A stretch of 64,000 bases of DNA from NCBI GenBank assembly GCA_039819665.1, contig JBCBRM010000004.1, forward strand, positions 1 to 64,000, written 5' to 3'. Below the pieces are notes generated by a model. The model saw only the letters and a list, made by a program, of their open reading frames with translations. It did no database searches and had not been told where the DNA came from. A program made the translations under genes and the position numbers. Position 1 is the first letter of the stretch; every line of letters begins with the position of its first letter. Positions 7,772-17,399 of the stretch are shown one piece after another. This DNA is from JAWPMV01 sp039819665. GTDB lineage: Bacteria > Bacteroidota > Bacteroidia > J057.

Positions 7772-10750
7772 ATGAGCAAGCTAATCTATCAAGTCTGGTT
7801 TAGCTGCTTACTCCTATGCTTCAGCCAATTGGCTATGGCGCAGCTTACAGTAAGCGGTAGCGTATCAGATGACAACGGCACCCCATTGATTGGGGTGAGA
7901 ATCGTGGAGGAAGGAACAGTGAGAGGAACTACTACAGATGGAGAAGGTAATTTCAGTATTACCATTCCCGGAAGTTCTGCTACACTTGTTTTCTCTTACA
8001 TTGGCTATTCTTCTAAATCAGTTGAAGTAAATACCAACAATTCAAGTCTGAAAATTCAATTGCTTGAGGACATTGCCCGTTTGGACGAGGTCGTAATTAC
8101 CGGTCTTGCAGGTGGGGTAAAGAGGTCGAACTCAGGTAATGCTGTATCGAGTGTTACAGCAGAAGAATTGAGAGGAAAAACTTCTCAGCAAACACTGGAC
8201 AATGCACTTTTTGGTAAAGTTACCGGCGTCCACATGACTTCCAACAGTGGAGCGCCAGGAGGTGGGGTGAATATGCAGTTACGGGGTATTTCAACCCTGG
8301 GTGCAGGTTCTTCTCAGCCGCTCTTTATCATTGATGGGGTGTATGTGGACAACTCCGTAATTCGTACCGGACGTACACAGGTAAATGGCGCAAGTGGCGG
8401 ACAGAATGCTGCAACCCAGGATGATGCTGCTAACCGTATTGCAGACATCAACCCGGATGAAATCGAAAAGATTGAAATCCTGAAAGGACCTTCTGCTGCA
8501 GCTATTTACGGAACTCGTGCGAATGCAGGAGTTGTAATCATCCAGACAAAAAGAGGACAGGCGGGAAAGACTCAGGTCAACTTTAGTCAGGATATTGGTA
8601 TCGCACAAGCTCAGAACCTCCAGGGATTTGGAATCTGGGATGAGCAACGTACCAATGATTTTACCGGTGGAAATGCGGATGAGTTGGCTGCCCTAAGAGA
8701 AGCTAATGCACAAGGGAGAAATACCGACTGGGAAGATTTCTTCTACGGAAGGGACGCTTTCTTGTCAAATACTACCATTAGTGTAAGTGGGGGAACGCAG
8801 AAAACTCAGTTTAGAATTTCTGGTTCTCTTCGTTCTGAAGATGGAATCATTGAAAATACCGGCTTTGAGCGTTATTCAGTTCGAGCAAACATCGACCATC
8901 GCCTATCAAACCGTCTGAAAGTATCTCTCAATACTTCTTACAACAAGACTGATAATGATCGAGGATTTACTGGTAACCAGAACAATACTGGAGGTAGTTT
9001 GGGATATGCATTGGCTTATACGCCTTCTTATGCAAATCTTTTCCCGGATGCAAATGGAAACTATCCAATCAATCCTTATTTCAATGATAACCCTGTTGCG
9101 ATTCGTGATTTAGGGGTAAATAACCAGGCAGTTGATCGTTTTATTACAGCTGCAAGTGTTGATCTCGACATTTTTACTAACAACAATACCTTCCTGAAAT
9201 TGAAAGTGAATGGAGGAGTTGATTACCTAAGTGGGAACTCACTGGTTTACTTCCCTGAAATTCTTCAGCACCAGGTGGCTTCAGCAAATCCTGGTGATGT
9301 AATGTGGGGACGTCAGGACAACCTGAATGCCAATGTTCAGGCCTTCCTGGTATTGAATACCAACCTGACTTCTTCTATCAACTCCAATACTTCTGTTGGG
9401 GTAGTGAGACTGGATCAGGAATCTGAATTCCTGCTGACTCGTGGTCGTGGTCTTTCTGGTGGTCAAACCAACCTTCAGTGGGCAACCGTACAATCCGTTC
9501 AGGCGCAAACCAATCAGGATGTAACTGACCTAGGTATTGTTGCTCAGGAAGACATCAACTTCGATGATAAACTGATTGCTTCTTTGGGTATTCGTTTGGA
9601 TAAGTCTACCTTGAATGCTGATCAAAAAGAATTTTATGCGTTCCCTAAGGCATCTTTGGCTGCTAACCTGCACAATTTTGATTTTTGGAGTGCATCGAGT
9701 GTAAATCAGTTCAAATTGAGAGCTGCATATGGAGAAACAGGAGGGCTGCCAAATTTTGGTGTAACCTTTGAATCTCTTTCACCTCAGTTGATCGGAGGAA
9801 ACCTTGGGGGGCAGGTGGGTACTCGTGGTGTTGATCCTAATTTGGTACCTGAGACTGCTCAGGAATTAGAGTTTGGATTGGACTTGGGGATGTTCAACAA
9901 CCGTCTTACTTTCACGGCGACTTATTATAATAAGGAAGTGAAGAACCTGATCCTTGATCAGCAGCCTCCTGAGTCTACCGGTGTATTGGCCATTGCAACT
10001 AATGCAGGAGACCTGGAAAACAGAGGATTTGAATTGGCTTTGGGGGTAACTTCTGTTCGCTCTCGCAACTTGAATATTTACTCCAGAATTCAGTACTGGC
10101 AAAACAGATCTGAGATCACTCGTCTTGCGATCGATCCTCAGACAATCGGTGGATTTGGTCCTTCTTTGGGAACCTATCTTTTCGCTACCGGATTCTCTCC
10201 AACGACCATCGTAGGTAATCCTTCCGGAACGGATGATCCACTAGGATTTACTGTATATGGAGACCGTCAGCCTGACTTCCATATGACTTTGGGAACAGAG
10301 ATCAATTTCTTCCAAAACTTTGATTTCTCATTCTTGCTTCATTGGCAACAAGGAGGAGAAGCGATCAACCTTTCAGCCCTGCTTTGGGACGATGGGGGTA
10401 CGACTCCAAACTGGAATGCAGATGCAGATGGTAATGACCAATTTGACGGCCTTGACAGATTGCTTGACTGGGCAGCTAATGGAAATACCGGTGCGTATAT
10501 CGAAGAAACTTCTTACCTGAAGTTGAGAGAAGCTGCTCTGTACTATACCCTTCCGGCCAACATCTTCGGAGGTGCATTTGACAGACTGAGAGTTGGTTTA
10601 TCTATCAACAACATGCTGCTTTGGACTACCTATGGTAGCTACGATCCAGAAGTATCTAACTTCGGTACTCAGCCAATCTCGGGTAACATTGAGGTAACTC
10701 CTTATCCAAGCTCACGCAGATTGTTCTTCACCATCAAAGCAGACCTTTAG
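7772..10750 (+). CDS. SusC/RagA-family TonB-dependent outer-membrane transporter
   Basis: Energised outer-membrane importer that works with the SusD-like lipoprotein coded next. A signal peptide of about 23 residues ends in LAMAQ. It is followed by a carboxypeptidase-regulatory-like beta domain (about 25-100, GTTTDGEGNFSITIP) and a TonB-box-like LDEVVITG at 104-111. The plug domain has the SusC signature LFIIDGVYVD and ends in EIEKIEILKGPSAAAIYG, and a long beta barrel runs to residue 992. No glycoside hydrolase, protease or anti-sigma gene is next to the pair, so the cargo (glycan, peptide or other) cannot be read from context. No strong Shine-Dalgarno is seen, as is common in the phylum. 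Confidence 0.95.
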   Translation: MSKLIYQVWFSCLLLCFSQLAMAQLTVSGSVSDDNGTPLIGVRIVEEGTVRGTTTDGEGNFSITIPGSSATLVFSYIGYSSKSVEVNTNNSSLKIQLLEDIARLDEVVITGLAGGVKRSNSGNAVSSVTAEELRGKTSQQTLDNALFGKVTGVHMTSNSGAPGGGVNMQLRGISTLGAGSSQPLFIIDGVYVDNSVIRTGRTQVNGASGGQNAATQDDAANRIADINPDEIEKIEILKGPSAAAIYGTRANAGVVIIQTKRGQAGKTQVNFSQDIGIAQAQNLQGFGIWDEQRTNDFTGGNADELAALREANAQGRNTDWEDFFYGRDAFLSNTTISVSGGTQKTQFRISGSLRSEDGIIENTGFERYSVRANIDHRLSNRLKVSLNTSYNKTDNDRGFTGNQNNTGGSLGYALAYTPSYANLFPDANGNYPINPYFNDNPVAIRDLGVNNQAVDRFITAASVDLDIFTNNNTFLKLKVNGGVDYLSGNSLVYFPEILQHQVASANPGDVMWGRQDNLNANVQAFLVLNTNLTSSINSNTSVGVVRLDQESEFLLTRGRGLSGGQTNLQWATVQSVQAQTNQDVTDLGIVAQEDINFDDKLIASLGIRLDKSTLNADQKEFYAFPKASLAANLHNFDFWSASSVNQFKLRAAYGETGGLPNFGVTFESLSPQLIGGNLGGQVGTRGVDPNLVPETAQELEFGLDLGMFNNRLTFTATYYNKEVKNLILDQQPPESTGVLAIATNAGDLENRGFELALGVTSVRSRNLNIYSRIQYWQNRSEITRLAIDPQTIGGFGPSLGTYLFATGFSPTTIVGNPSGTDDPLGFTVYGDRQPDFHMTLGTEINFFQNFDFSFLLHWQQGGEAINLSALLWDDGGTTPNWNADADGNDQFDGLDRLLDWAANGNTGAYIEETSYLKLREAALYYTLPANIFGGAFDRLRVGLSINNMLLWTTYGSYDPEVSNFGTQPISGNIEVTPYPSSRRLFFTIKADL

Positions 10751-10776
10751 GCCATTAGATCTTTAAGAAAATTACA

Positions 10777-12129
10777 ATGAGAAATTTATCATATAAATTC
10801 GCTATTCTTTCGATGATCTTTGGGCTGCTGACATTCAGCTCCTGTGAAATCGAAGAAGTAGTTGACCCCAACAACCCTTCATTGGGTAGTGTAACCAATG
10901 ATGCTTCCAAAGCGGAGCTCCAGACCCTGATAACCGGACTGGAAGCTCGTCATCGTGGATACTTTGGAAGTGCTACGCAAATGTTCGGAAGTTTTGGACG
11001 TGAAGTATGGGCCTACTTTGGTTCTGACCCACGCTTCCTTTCTGACTGGTTAGGAATAGGAATCTCAGCAACTTATCCAGATTTCTTTGCTTCTGCCGGA
11101 ACCTTTACCACTCCTTATTTGGCGGTAAAACAATCCAATGTACTCATCGAAGCGGCCAATGCGAGTAGCTCACTTACTGCTCAGGAAGCTTCTGCTTATG
11201 CGGGTTTTGCTAATACAGTTAAAGGACATCAGTTGCTATATCCTTTGCTTCAGCAATTCAACAATGGTATCAGAACAGATGTTGCTGACCCCTTGAAGCC
11301 AGGACCTATCCAAAGCTTTGGAGAAGCGCTGACTTCTATCAGAGGTATTCTGGACACAGGTTTAGGTGAATTGAATGGAGCCGGAAGCAGTCTTCCCTTT
11401 AGCTTAACTGCAGGTTATGATGGTTTTGACACACCTGCAGCTTTGGCCCAGGTAAACCGCGCTATTGCTGCAAGGGCTGCACTTTATGCGGGTGATTACT
11501 CAGGAGCTCTTACTGCCCTGAATGCATCTTTCTTTGATCTCAATGGAGATCTGAATATGGGACCTGCTCATGTATATGGAGAAGCTCCTGACGTAAACAA
11601 TCCTTTGTTCTATGTATTTGATCAGGCTACCAATACTATCCTGATTGCACATCCTGCTTTGATTGAAGATGCAATACCTGGGGATGCTCGTTTGGCCAAA
11701 TTTGCCCAGCGTGTGAACAATCCTGCTTCAAACTCAGGATTGACAGATACAAATGGACAAAACATCCCCGGTGAATACCAGGATGCTCGTTGGGCCAGCA
11801 ATACGGCACCCATCAAATACATCAGAAATGAGGAATTGGTGCTTATCTATGCAGAAGCTCATGCTATGACCAATAATCCAACAGAAGCTGTAAACGCAAT
11901 CAACGTGATTCGTAATGCTGCTGGAATTGGTGATTATACAGGAGGAACAAGCACTGATGAGCTGATCGATGAGATTTTGTTCCAAAGAAGATATTCTCTC
12001 TGGGCTGAGGCTGGACACCGTTGGGTGGACCTGCGCAGAACCGGTAGATTGAATGCTGATAATGTAGATTTGAGAGATCAGGGTACTTTGTTTGAACAAG
12101 TCGCAAGACGCGTAAACGAAGGAAACTAA
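10777..12129 (+). CDS. SusD/RagB-family substrate-binding lipoprotein
   Basis: Surface lipoprotein that caps the SusC barrel and binds the cargo. The N-terminus MRNLSYKFAILSMIFG leads to a lipobox with C23 (FSSC). The C-terminus has the SusD signature around RYSLWAEAGHRWVDLRRTGRL. Internal helical regions fit the TPR-like SusD fold. At 450 aa it is on the short side for the family, which fits subfamilies acting on smaller or non-starch cargo. It starts 26 bases after susC and is followed by a strong terminator, so the two form a closed two-gene operon. Confidence 0.94.
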   Translation: MRNLSYKFAILSMIFGLLTFSSCEIEEVVDPNNPSLGSVTNDASKAELQTLITGLEARHRGYFGSATQMFGSFGREVWAYFGSDPRFLSDWLGIGISATYPDFFASAGTFTTPYLAVKQSNVLIEAANASSSLTAQEASAYAGFANTVKGHQLLYPLLQQFNNGIRTDVADPLKPGPIQSFGEALTSIRGILDTGLGELNGAGSSLPFSLTAGYDGFDTPAALAQVNRAIAARAALYAGDYSGALTALNASFFDLNGDLNMGPAHVYGEAPDVNNPLFYVFDQATNTILIAHPALIEDAIPGDARLAKFAQRVNNPASNSGLTDTNGQNIPGEYQDARWASNTAPIKYIRNEELVLIYAEAHAMTNNPTEAVNAINVIRNAAGIGDYTGGTSTDELIDEILFQRRYSLWAEAGHRWVDLRRTGRLNADNVDLRDQGTLFEQVARRVNEGN

Positions 12130-12151
12130 AACTCTCTTTAATATAAGATTG

Positions 12152-12187
12152 TAAGCCTGTAAGGATAATCCTTACAGGCTTAATTTT
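12152..12187 (+). terminator. terminator of the susCD operon
   Basis: A perfect 14-bp stem (TAAGCCTGTAAGGA with its complement) closes on a TAA loop and is followed by ATTTTTC. Confidence 0.9.
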
Positions 12188-12235
12188 TCACCAGACTCCT
12201 TAAGCTTTCCTACTAAAGACAAAAAGTGCTTTTCC

Positions 12236-12267
12236 TTTGCCTAATCTATTAGGAAGAGATACCTTTG
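12236..12267 (+). promoter_or_regulatory. Bacteroidota-type promoter of lpd
   Basis: TTTG (12236-12239), a 20-base spacer and TACCTTTG (12260-12267) match the phylum's -33/-7 consensus TTTG...TAnnTTTG. The start codon lies 28 bases downstream. It is the best-formed promoter in the window. Confidence 0.75.
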
Positions 12268-12295
12268 CTCCAAGAGAAAATTCTAATCTGATAAA

Positions 12296-13708
12296 ATGGC
12301 AGAAAAGACCTATGATGTCGTTGTGATCGGTTCAGGCCCCGGGGGGTATGTAGCGGCTATCCGTTGCGCCCAATTGGGGATGAAAGTAGCGATCATTGAG
12401 AAATATTCTACCCTTGGAGGTACTTGTTTAAATGTGGGATGTATTCCCTCCAAAGCTTTACTAGATTCAACTGAGCATTATTTTCAGGCCACTCATCAAT
12501 TTGCTGAACATGGGATCAAAGTAGGTAAGGTGGAATTGGACCTTCCTCAAATGATTAAGAGAAAGCAGGGAGTAGTAGAGCAAACAACTGGAGGAGTAGC
12601 TTTTCTCATGAAGAAAAACAAAATCGATGTCTATGAAGGACATGGAAGCTTTGTTGATAAGACTACCATCAAGGTGGCGAAGGCAGATGGCTCTGAAGAG
12701 AACTTGAAAACTTCTAAAACCATCATCGCTACGGGTTCTAAACCTGCTTCTTTGCCTGGCATAGAAATCGACAAAAAGAAAATTATCAGTTCTACGGAAG
12801 CTTTGGAACTTACCAAGTTACCGAAAGAAATGATTGTTATTGGAGGGGGAGTAATTGGAGTTGAGATGGCTTCTGTATTTGGGAGAATGGGAACGAAAAT
12901 CACCATTCTGGAATATGCAGATCGGCTGATTGCGGGTATGGATGCCGCTTTGGGGAAAGAACTTGCCAAAGTGATGAAGCGCGAGTTAGGATGTGATTTG
13001 CAACTCAGTACCAAGGTAACCGGAGCAAAAGTGAGCAGAGGAAAAGTTACCGTTACCGCCGAAAATAAAGCTGGAGAAGAAGTTAGCTTCAAAGGAGATA
13101 TTTGTTTAATGGCTGTCGGCCGTCGGCCCTATACGGATAAGCTTGGTCTGGAAAATATTGGGATCGAAACCGATCGGGGTCGCATTCCGGTAAATGATCA
13201 TCTGGAAACTTCAGTTCCTGGGATTTATGCTATTGGAGATGTGGTTCGTGGGGCTATGCTCGCACACAAAGCTTCTGAAGAAGGGGTCTTCGTAGCTGAG
13301 GCTATCGCTGGGCAGCATCCACACATCAACTACCGCGCAATTCCAGGAGTTGTATATACCTGGCCGGAGGTTGCTGGAGTAGGATATACCGAAGAAGAAT
13401 TGAAAGCAGATGGAGTTCCTTACAAAACTGGAAATTTCCCTTTCAGAGCTTCAGGTAGAGCCAGAGCCAGTATGGATGAAAAGTTTGGCTTCGTGAAAGT
13501 CCTTTCCCACAAAGAAACTGACGAATTACTAGGCATGCATATCATTGGACCGAGAGCTGCTGATATGATCATGGAAGGAGTCATGGGTATGGAGTACAAA
13601 GCTTCAGCCGAAGACATCGCCATCTTCTCACATCCACACCCGACTTTCTCAGAATCTGTGAAAGAGGCGGCAATGGGAGCCACCGGGAATCGTATGATAC
13701 ATTTGTAA
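12296..13708 (+). CDS. lpdA: dihydrolipoyl dehydrogenase
   Basis: E3 component that reoxidises dihydrolipoamide in the 2-oxoacid dehydrogenase and glycine-cleavage complexes, passing electrons through FAD to NAD+. The FAD fold is at 7-20 (VVVIGSGPGGYVA). The redox disulfide is in GGTCLNVGCIPSKAL (C44, C49). The NAD fold is near IGGGVIGVEMASVFGRMG. The second FAD block is IYAIGDV, and the C-terminal HPTFSE carries the catalytic pair H448/E453. The length of 470 aa is normal. It has its own promoter and no E1/E2 neighbours, so it probably serves several complexes. Confidence 0.97.
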   Translation: MAEKTYDVVVIGSGPGGYVAAIRCAQLGMKVAIIEKYSTLGGTCLNVGCIPSKALLDSTEHYFQATHQFAEHGIKVGKVELDLPQMIKRKQGVVEQTTGGVAFLMKKNKIDVYEGHGSFVDKTTIKVAKADGSEENLKTSKTIIATGSKPASLPGIEIDKKKIISSTEALELTKLPKEMIVIGGGVIGVEMASVFGRMGTKITILEYADRLIAGMDAALGKELAKVMKRELGCDLQLSTKVTGAKVSRGKVTVTAENKAGEEVSFKGDICLMAVGRRPYTDKLGLENIGIETDRGRIPVNDHLETSVPGIYAIGDVVRGAMLAHKASEEGVFVAEAIAGQHPHINYRAIPGVVYTWPEVAGVGYTEEELKADGVPYKTGNFPFRASGRARASMDEKFGFVKVLSHKETDELLGMHIIGPRAADMIMEGVMGMEYKASAEDIAIFSHPHPTFSESVKEAAMGATGNRMIHL

Positions 13709-13786
13709 AAAACGAAACGGGCGATTCATATCTTCCGCTCTTTTATATCCTATTGCATTAGGCAAAACATTCACCAAAAGAAAAAT

Positions 13787-15556
13787 ATGTCAAACCCCAA
13801 GGTCAGTGGCAAGGTATATGACTCCAAATTATTGAGGAGGTTATTCAGCTATGTGAAGCCTTACCGCTTTCGTTTTGCACAAGCCCTGGGATTGACAATT
13901 TTGGTCGCTCTATTGGTTCCCATCAGACCTTTGTTGGTTCAGATGGCACTCGATGTATATATCGCAATTAGAGATGTTGAAGGTTTGCGAATGATTGTCC
14001 TTCTGATTCTGGGTTTACTAGTTATCCAGGGTGTCATCATGTATGGCAATACGTATCTCACCAATTGGCTGGGGCAAAGTATTATCCGAGACATCCGTAA
14101 GCAGGTGTTTGAGCACATCATGCACTTGCAACTCAAATACTTTGATAGAACGCCTATCGGGATGCTACAGACCCGAACCATCAATGATGTCGAAGTACTC
14201 AATGATGTATTCACTTCAGGCCTGGTAAGGATTTTGGGCGAATTACTACAATTGATTGCTATCCTCGGCTTCATGCTGTGGCTCAATTGGAAATTGACCC
14301 TGGCAGTGCTGACGACCTTGCCTTTGATGATCTTGGCTACCTATATTTTCAAAAATAAAGTGAAAGGAGCATTCACTCGGGTAAGACAGGCAGTGAGTGA
14401 TATGAATGCCTTTTTACAAGAACACCTAACTGGAATGCAAATCGTCCACATCTTCAATCGGGAAGAGGTGGAAATGGATAAATATAAAGCCGTCAATTCC
14501 AAGTTGCGGAAAGCCAATGTAAACTCCGTCCTTTACTATGCGATCTATTTTCCAGTCATGGAAATTATCATCGCCCTGAGTTTGGGAGTTTTGGTCTGGT
14601 TTGGGGCAGGGAATGTAGTCGCAGGGGAAGTCCGTATTGGAGAATTGGTTGCCTTCATCATGTACACTCAGATGTTTTTCCGCCCGCTTCGTCAATTGGC
14701 AGATCAGTTCAATATGCTGCAGTTGGGAATGGTGAGTGGAGAAAGAATTTTTAAAGTGCTGGATACCCAGGAATTTATCCCTGATGAAGGTAAGTTGGAA
14801 AGCCTGTCTGGAAATGAAAAAGAGATTAGCATCGAATTTGAAGATGTGACTTTTGCTTATATCGATGAAGATTGGGTATTACAGGATATCAATTTTGAAG
14901 TTGAGCCGGGCAAAAAAGTGGCATTGGTTGGATCAACGGGTTCGGGTAAATCTACCATCATTAACCTGCTGAGCCGTTTCTACGAGATTCAGAAAGGTAG
15001 CATCAAAATCAATGGCACCGATATAAAAGAATACAAGCTATCCTATTTGAGAAGCCTGACAGGAGTTGTCTTGCAGGATGTATTTCTTTTTTCCGGCAGC
15101 ATTTACCACAACATTACCCTCAATAGCGATGAAATTCCACTGGAGCGTGTGATCGAAGCAGCCAAAAGGGTAGGAGCCCATGATTTCATTAGCCAGCTCC
15201 CAGGTGGCTATGAGTATGAAGTGCAGGAAAGAGGAGCTACCCTTTCTTTGGGCCAAAGACAACTCATTGCTTTCGCCCGTGTAATGGTCTACGATCCCCG
15301 TATCCTCGTTATGGACGAAGCAACAGCCAATATTGACACAGAGTCTGAAGAAGTCATACAGCATGCCGTAGACACCGTTATGGCCGGTCGTACGTCCATC
15401 ATCATTGCCCACCGACTCTCCACTATCCAAAAAGCCGATCAGATCATCGTCCTCAGCGCAGGCCGAATCATCGAATCCGGCACCCACGATTCCCTCATGC
15501 AGGAAAAAGGTTCCTATTTCGAATTGCATCAAATGCAGTTTGGGGAGGTGATGTAA
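13787..15556 (+). CDS. ABC exporter, fused membrane and ATPase domains
   Basis: Type IV (MsbA/LmrA-like) half-transporter of 589 aa. Six membrane helices lie in about 30-300, and the nucleotide-binding domain has Walker A GSTGSGKST (382-390), signature LSLGQRQL (486-493), Walker B ILVMDEA (506-512) and the switch His in IIAHRL. It would pump a lipid or drug as a homodimer or with a partner. No partner gene is adjacent. It follows lpd by 78 bases without a visible terminator between, and is followed by an octamer repeat element and a terminator. The substrate cannot be told from sequence. Confidence 0.92.
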   Translation: MSNPKVSGKVYDSKLLRRLFSYVKPYRFRFAQALGLTILVALLVPIRPLLVQMALDVYIAIRDVEGLRMIVLLILGLLVIQGVIMYGNTYLTNWLGQSIIRDIRKQVFEHIMHLQLKYFDRTPIGMLQTRTINDVEVLNDVFTSGLVRILGELLQLIAILGFMLWLNWKLTLAVLTTLPLMILATYIFKNKVKGAFTRVRQAVSDMNAFLQEHLTGMQIVHIFNREEVEMDKYKAVNSKLRKANVNSVLYYAIYFPVMEIIIALSLGVLVWFGAGNVVAGEVRIGELVAFIMYTQMFFRPLRQLADQFNMLQLGMVSGERIFKVLDTQEFIPDEGKLESLSGNEKEISIEFEDVTFAYIDEDWVLQDINFEVEPGKKVALVGSTGSGKSTIINLLSRFYEIQKGSIKINGTDIKEYKLSYLRSLTGVVLQDVFLFSGSIYHNITLNSDEIPLERVIEAAKRVGAHDFISQLPGGYEYEVQERGATLSLGQRQLIAFARVMVYDPRILVMDEATANIDTESEEVIQHAVDTVMAGRTSIIIAHRLSTIQKADQIIVLSAGRIIESGTHDSLMQEKGSYFELHQMQFGEVM

Positions 15557-15565
15557 GACCTTAGA

Positions 15566-15685
15566 ACGTATTGGAGTGTTGGTGTGCTGGTGTTATTGCA
15601 ATATCTAGCAATAGCAGCACCAATACGCCAACACCCCAACACGTTTTCTTTTCCCCCAACACGTTTATACTTCCACCAACACACT
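15566..15685. repeat. octamer-periodic inverted repeat element A
   Basis: The G/T-rich arm has units GTATTGGA, GTGTTGGT and GTGCTGGT every 8 bases. The A/C-rich arm has AATACGCC (15622), AACACCCC (15630) and AACACGTT (15638), again every 8 bases, then two more AACAC units at 20-base spacing (15658, 15678). In this copy both arms use the GG/CC version of the unit, so they remain complementary. It lies directly after the ABC exporter stop. Confidence 0.85.
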
Positions 15686-15711
15686 TATCCAAAAAACCTA
15701 CACGAATAATC

Positions 15712-15749
15712 AAAACAGGGCCCAAAAGCACAACCTGAGGGCCTGTTTT
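15712..15749 (+). terminator. terminator after the ABC exporter
   Basis: AAAACAGGGCC pairs with GGCCTGTTTT with a one-base bulge around a 15-base loop. A T-run is present within the closing arm. Confidence 0.6.
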
Positions 15750-15930
15750 ACGCTATACTAAGTGTGCAGCGAAACAAACACAGACAACATAAACAAGACA
15801 AACAAACAGCACAGCAGACAAACAAACACAGAAAGAAAAGATTAGATTAGAATATCAAAAAAGACAGTAGTAGTTTTCGTTAGTGTGTATAGCCGAACTG
15901 GTCGCCTCTCAAGCGGCCAGTTTTCTTTTA
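15750..15930 (+). ncRNA. possible small RNA: CA-rich stretch ending in a terminator
   Basis: Between two hairpin terminators lies about 150 bases that are almost free of G on the plus strand (repeated ACAAACAAACA). It is followed by AACTGGTCGC paired with GCGGCCAGTT and TTTTCTTTT at 15904-15928. There is no ORF. The second terminator has no coding gene upstream of it on this strand, which suggests a short untranslated transcript. The evidence is circumstantial, and no promoter consensus was found. Confidence 0.3.
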
Positions 15931-16809
15931 CACCAGTTTTTCTTTATACAGATTAAATATAGCGTTGATCAAAACGCCAAAGCCTACTGCAGCCAGTATG
16001 AGTACACGGTTCCCTAATCCCTCAACCCCAAAAGAAAGCCGGATGAGTATGGTAGAAATGATAAATCCGGAATTTCTGATAACGACCTCAAACTGGTCCG
16101 TATATAAAAGTGAGATAAGTAGAAGAAGAAGGTCCGTCAAAATAAGGACCGTAAAGAATTCGTCAAAGAATATATTGTTCACATCCTTGATCGACTCCAG
16201 CATTTGGCTGAAGGAAAATATACTTTCATACATCCAGCGAGCGAAACTATAAAGTGCCAGTGCAAAAAAGATGGGGAGGAGTACCTTGGCAATAAGGTAT
16301 TTTCGCTGGATAAAGTTATGTAGAGATTCACGATCTCTTATGCCTTCCTCATCAGGGCGTTTTTTATTAAGCCGGTAAAAAAGGAAAATCAGGAGAAATA
16401 ATAAAAGAGTCGTAAGGACATCATAGGTAAAGGCAAGGTCGTATTTATTTTCAAACCATTCACTCCCAAAATCCAGCAAGCTAATGTCTTTGAAAATTCT
16501 GCGGATAAGGATGAGGCTTATGATTTCATACTGTTTCCCGATATAGGTGCTGATAGATTTGGGAAGGTAGTAGATCAACAAATAGACCTCATATATGAGG
16601 ATGAAAGAAAAGGGGGTATAAATAGCTGAGATAGGACTCTTTAAGAGTTGATTACTCTCAGCTACCTCAATGAGTTGGAAATAGGAGAGGAGAACGAGCC
16701 CAAGGTGTACAGCAAAGCTAAGGATAGCTATGTATACAATGATTTTCTCAGCTTTATGGCGGAAAGGTTCACTGAAAAAGGTGTCGAGCCAGTAAGAGAT
16801 AGATTTCAA
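15928..16809 (-). CDS. multi-pass membrane protein of unknown function
   Basis: A 293-aa protein with about seven hydrophobic segments (near 24-44, 60-84, 129-146, 173-192, 217-236, 246-262 and 266-286). A basic amphipathic stretch (LILIRRIFKD) follows the second, loosely like the voltage-sensor part of ion channels. I do not recognise the family. The only usable start is a TTG at 16809, because no internal Met occurs before the fifth segment. That start lies 5 bases past the T-run of the terminator belonging to the upstream sigma-factor gene, so expression must rely on read-through or on a promoter overlapping the terminator. Confidence 0.7.
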   Translation of the reverse strand: MKSISYWLDTFFSEPFRHKAEKIIVYIAILSFAVHLGLVLLSYFQLIEVAESNQLLKSPISAIYTPFSFILIYEVYLLIYYLPKSISTYIGKQYEIISLILIRRIFKDISLLDFGSEWFENKYDLAFTYDVLTTLLLFLLIFLFYRLNKKRPDEEGIRDRESLHNFIQRKYLIAKVLLPIFFALALYSFARWMYESIFSFSQMLESIKDVNNIFFDEFFTVLILTDLLLLLISLLYTDQFEVVIRNSGFIISTILIRLSFGVEGLGNRVLILAAVGFGVLINAIFNLYKEKLV

Positions 16810-16810
16810 T

Positions 16811-16850
16811 ACACAAAAAAAAAAGCTCCTGAGAAATCAGGAGCTTTCAA
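16811..16850 (-). terminator. strong terminator after the ECF sigma gene, possibly an attenuator
   Basis: A perfect 11-bp stem (AAAGCTCCTGA with its complement, 16822-16832 and 16837-16847) closes on a 4-base loop. On the minus strand a run of ten T follows. The next gene begins at once after it, which would suit conditional read-through. Confidence 0.9.
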
Positions 16851-16853
16851 ACC

Positions 16854-17369
16854 TTAATTATTCTTTGGATTATGGCGCCAGAGTTTCTTTTGCAATTCTT
16901 TTCTGGCTACATGAATACGATTTTTTACCGTACCCATAGGAATATTCAATTCCTCAGCAATTTCATAGTACTTCCAACCATTATAATGCATCATGAATGG
17001 AGTACGGAGATCAATAGATATGCTTTCGACTGCTCTTAGGATTTGATCCATGTTTATAGCTGACTCACCTGTATTTTCGATTGAATAATTGGTAGAGTTG
17101 ATATAATGGAGGTTGTCAGTGGTATCTATGAATGTTTTTCTTCTTACCGTCCGGTTGTACTTCGTAATGAAAGTGTTTCTCATTATGGTGTACATCCAGG
17201 CATTGAGGTTGGTGCCTTCACGAAACTTTTCCCGATTGGAGATGGCTTTCACCATGGTTTCCTGGATCAGGTCTTCGGCTTCGTTGATATCTCTTGTGAG
17301 ATTGTAAGCTGCTGGTTTCAGCGAGCTGTGGATATTAACCAATTTTGTATCGAACTCGAGATGACTCAT
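16854..17369 (-). CDS. ECF-type RNA polymerase sigma factor
   Basis: A sigma-70 family protein of the extracytoplasmic-function class. Region 2 contains DINEAEDLIQETMVKA and LNAWMYTIMRNTFI. Region 4 contains MMHYNGWKYYEIAEELNIPMGTVKNRIHVARKEL, a standard helix-turn-helix. I place the start at ATG 17369 (171 aa). A longer frame opens with TTG at 17429, but a consensus -7 box at 17400-17407 lies inside that extension, so the mRNA begins later. No anti-sigma gene is next to it. The downstream membrane protein, past a terminator, is the only candidate partner. Confidence 0.93.
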   Translation of the reverse strand: MSHLEFDTKLVNIHSSLKPAAYNLTRDINEAEDLIQETMVKAISNREKFREGTNLNAWMYTIMRNTFITKYNRTVRRKTFIDTTDNLHYINSTNYSIENTGESAINMDQILRAVESISIDLRTPFMMHYNGWKYYEIAEELNIPMGTVKNRIHVARKELQKKLWRHNPKNN

Positions 17370-17399
17370 AAGTTTCTGTATTTTCTGAAAGTTCTGATA

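Noticed and set aside
7772..12129. Full polysaccharide utilisation locus around susCD
   Set aside because: No glycoside hydrolase, lyase, sulfatase or hybrid regulator is next to the pair, and a terminator closes the operon right after susD.
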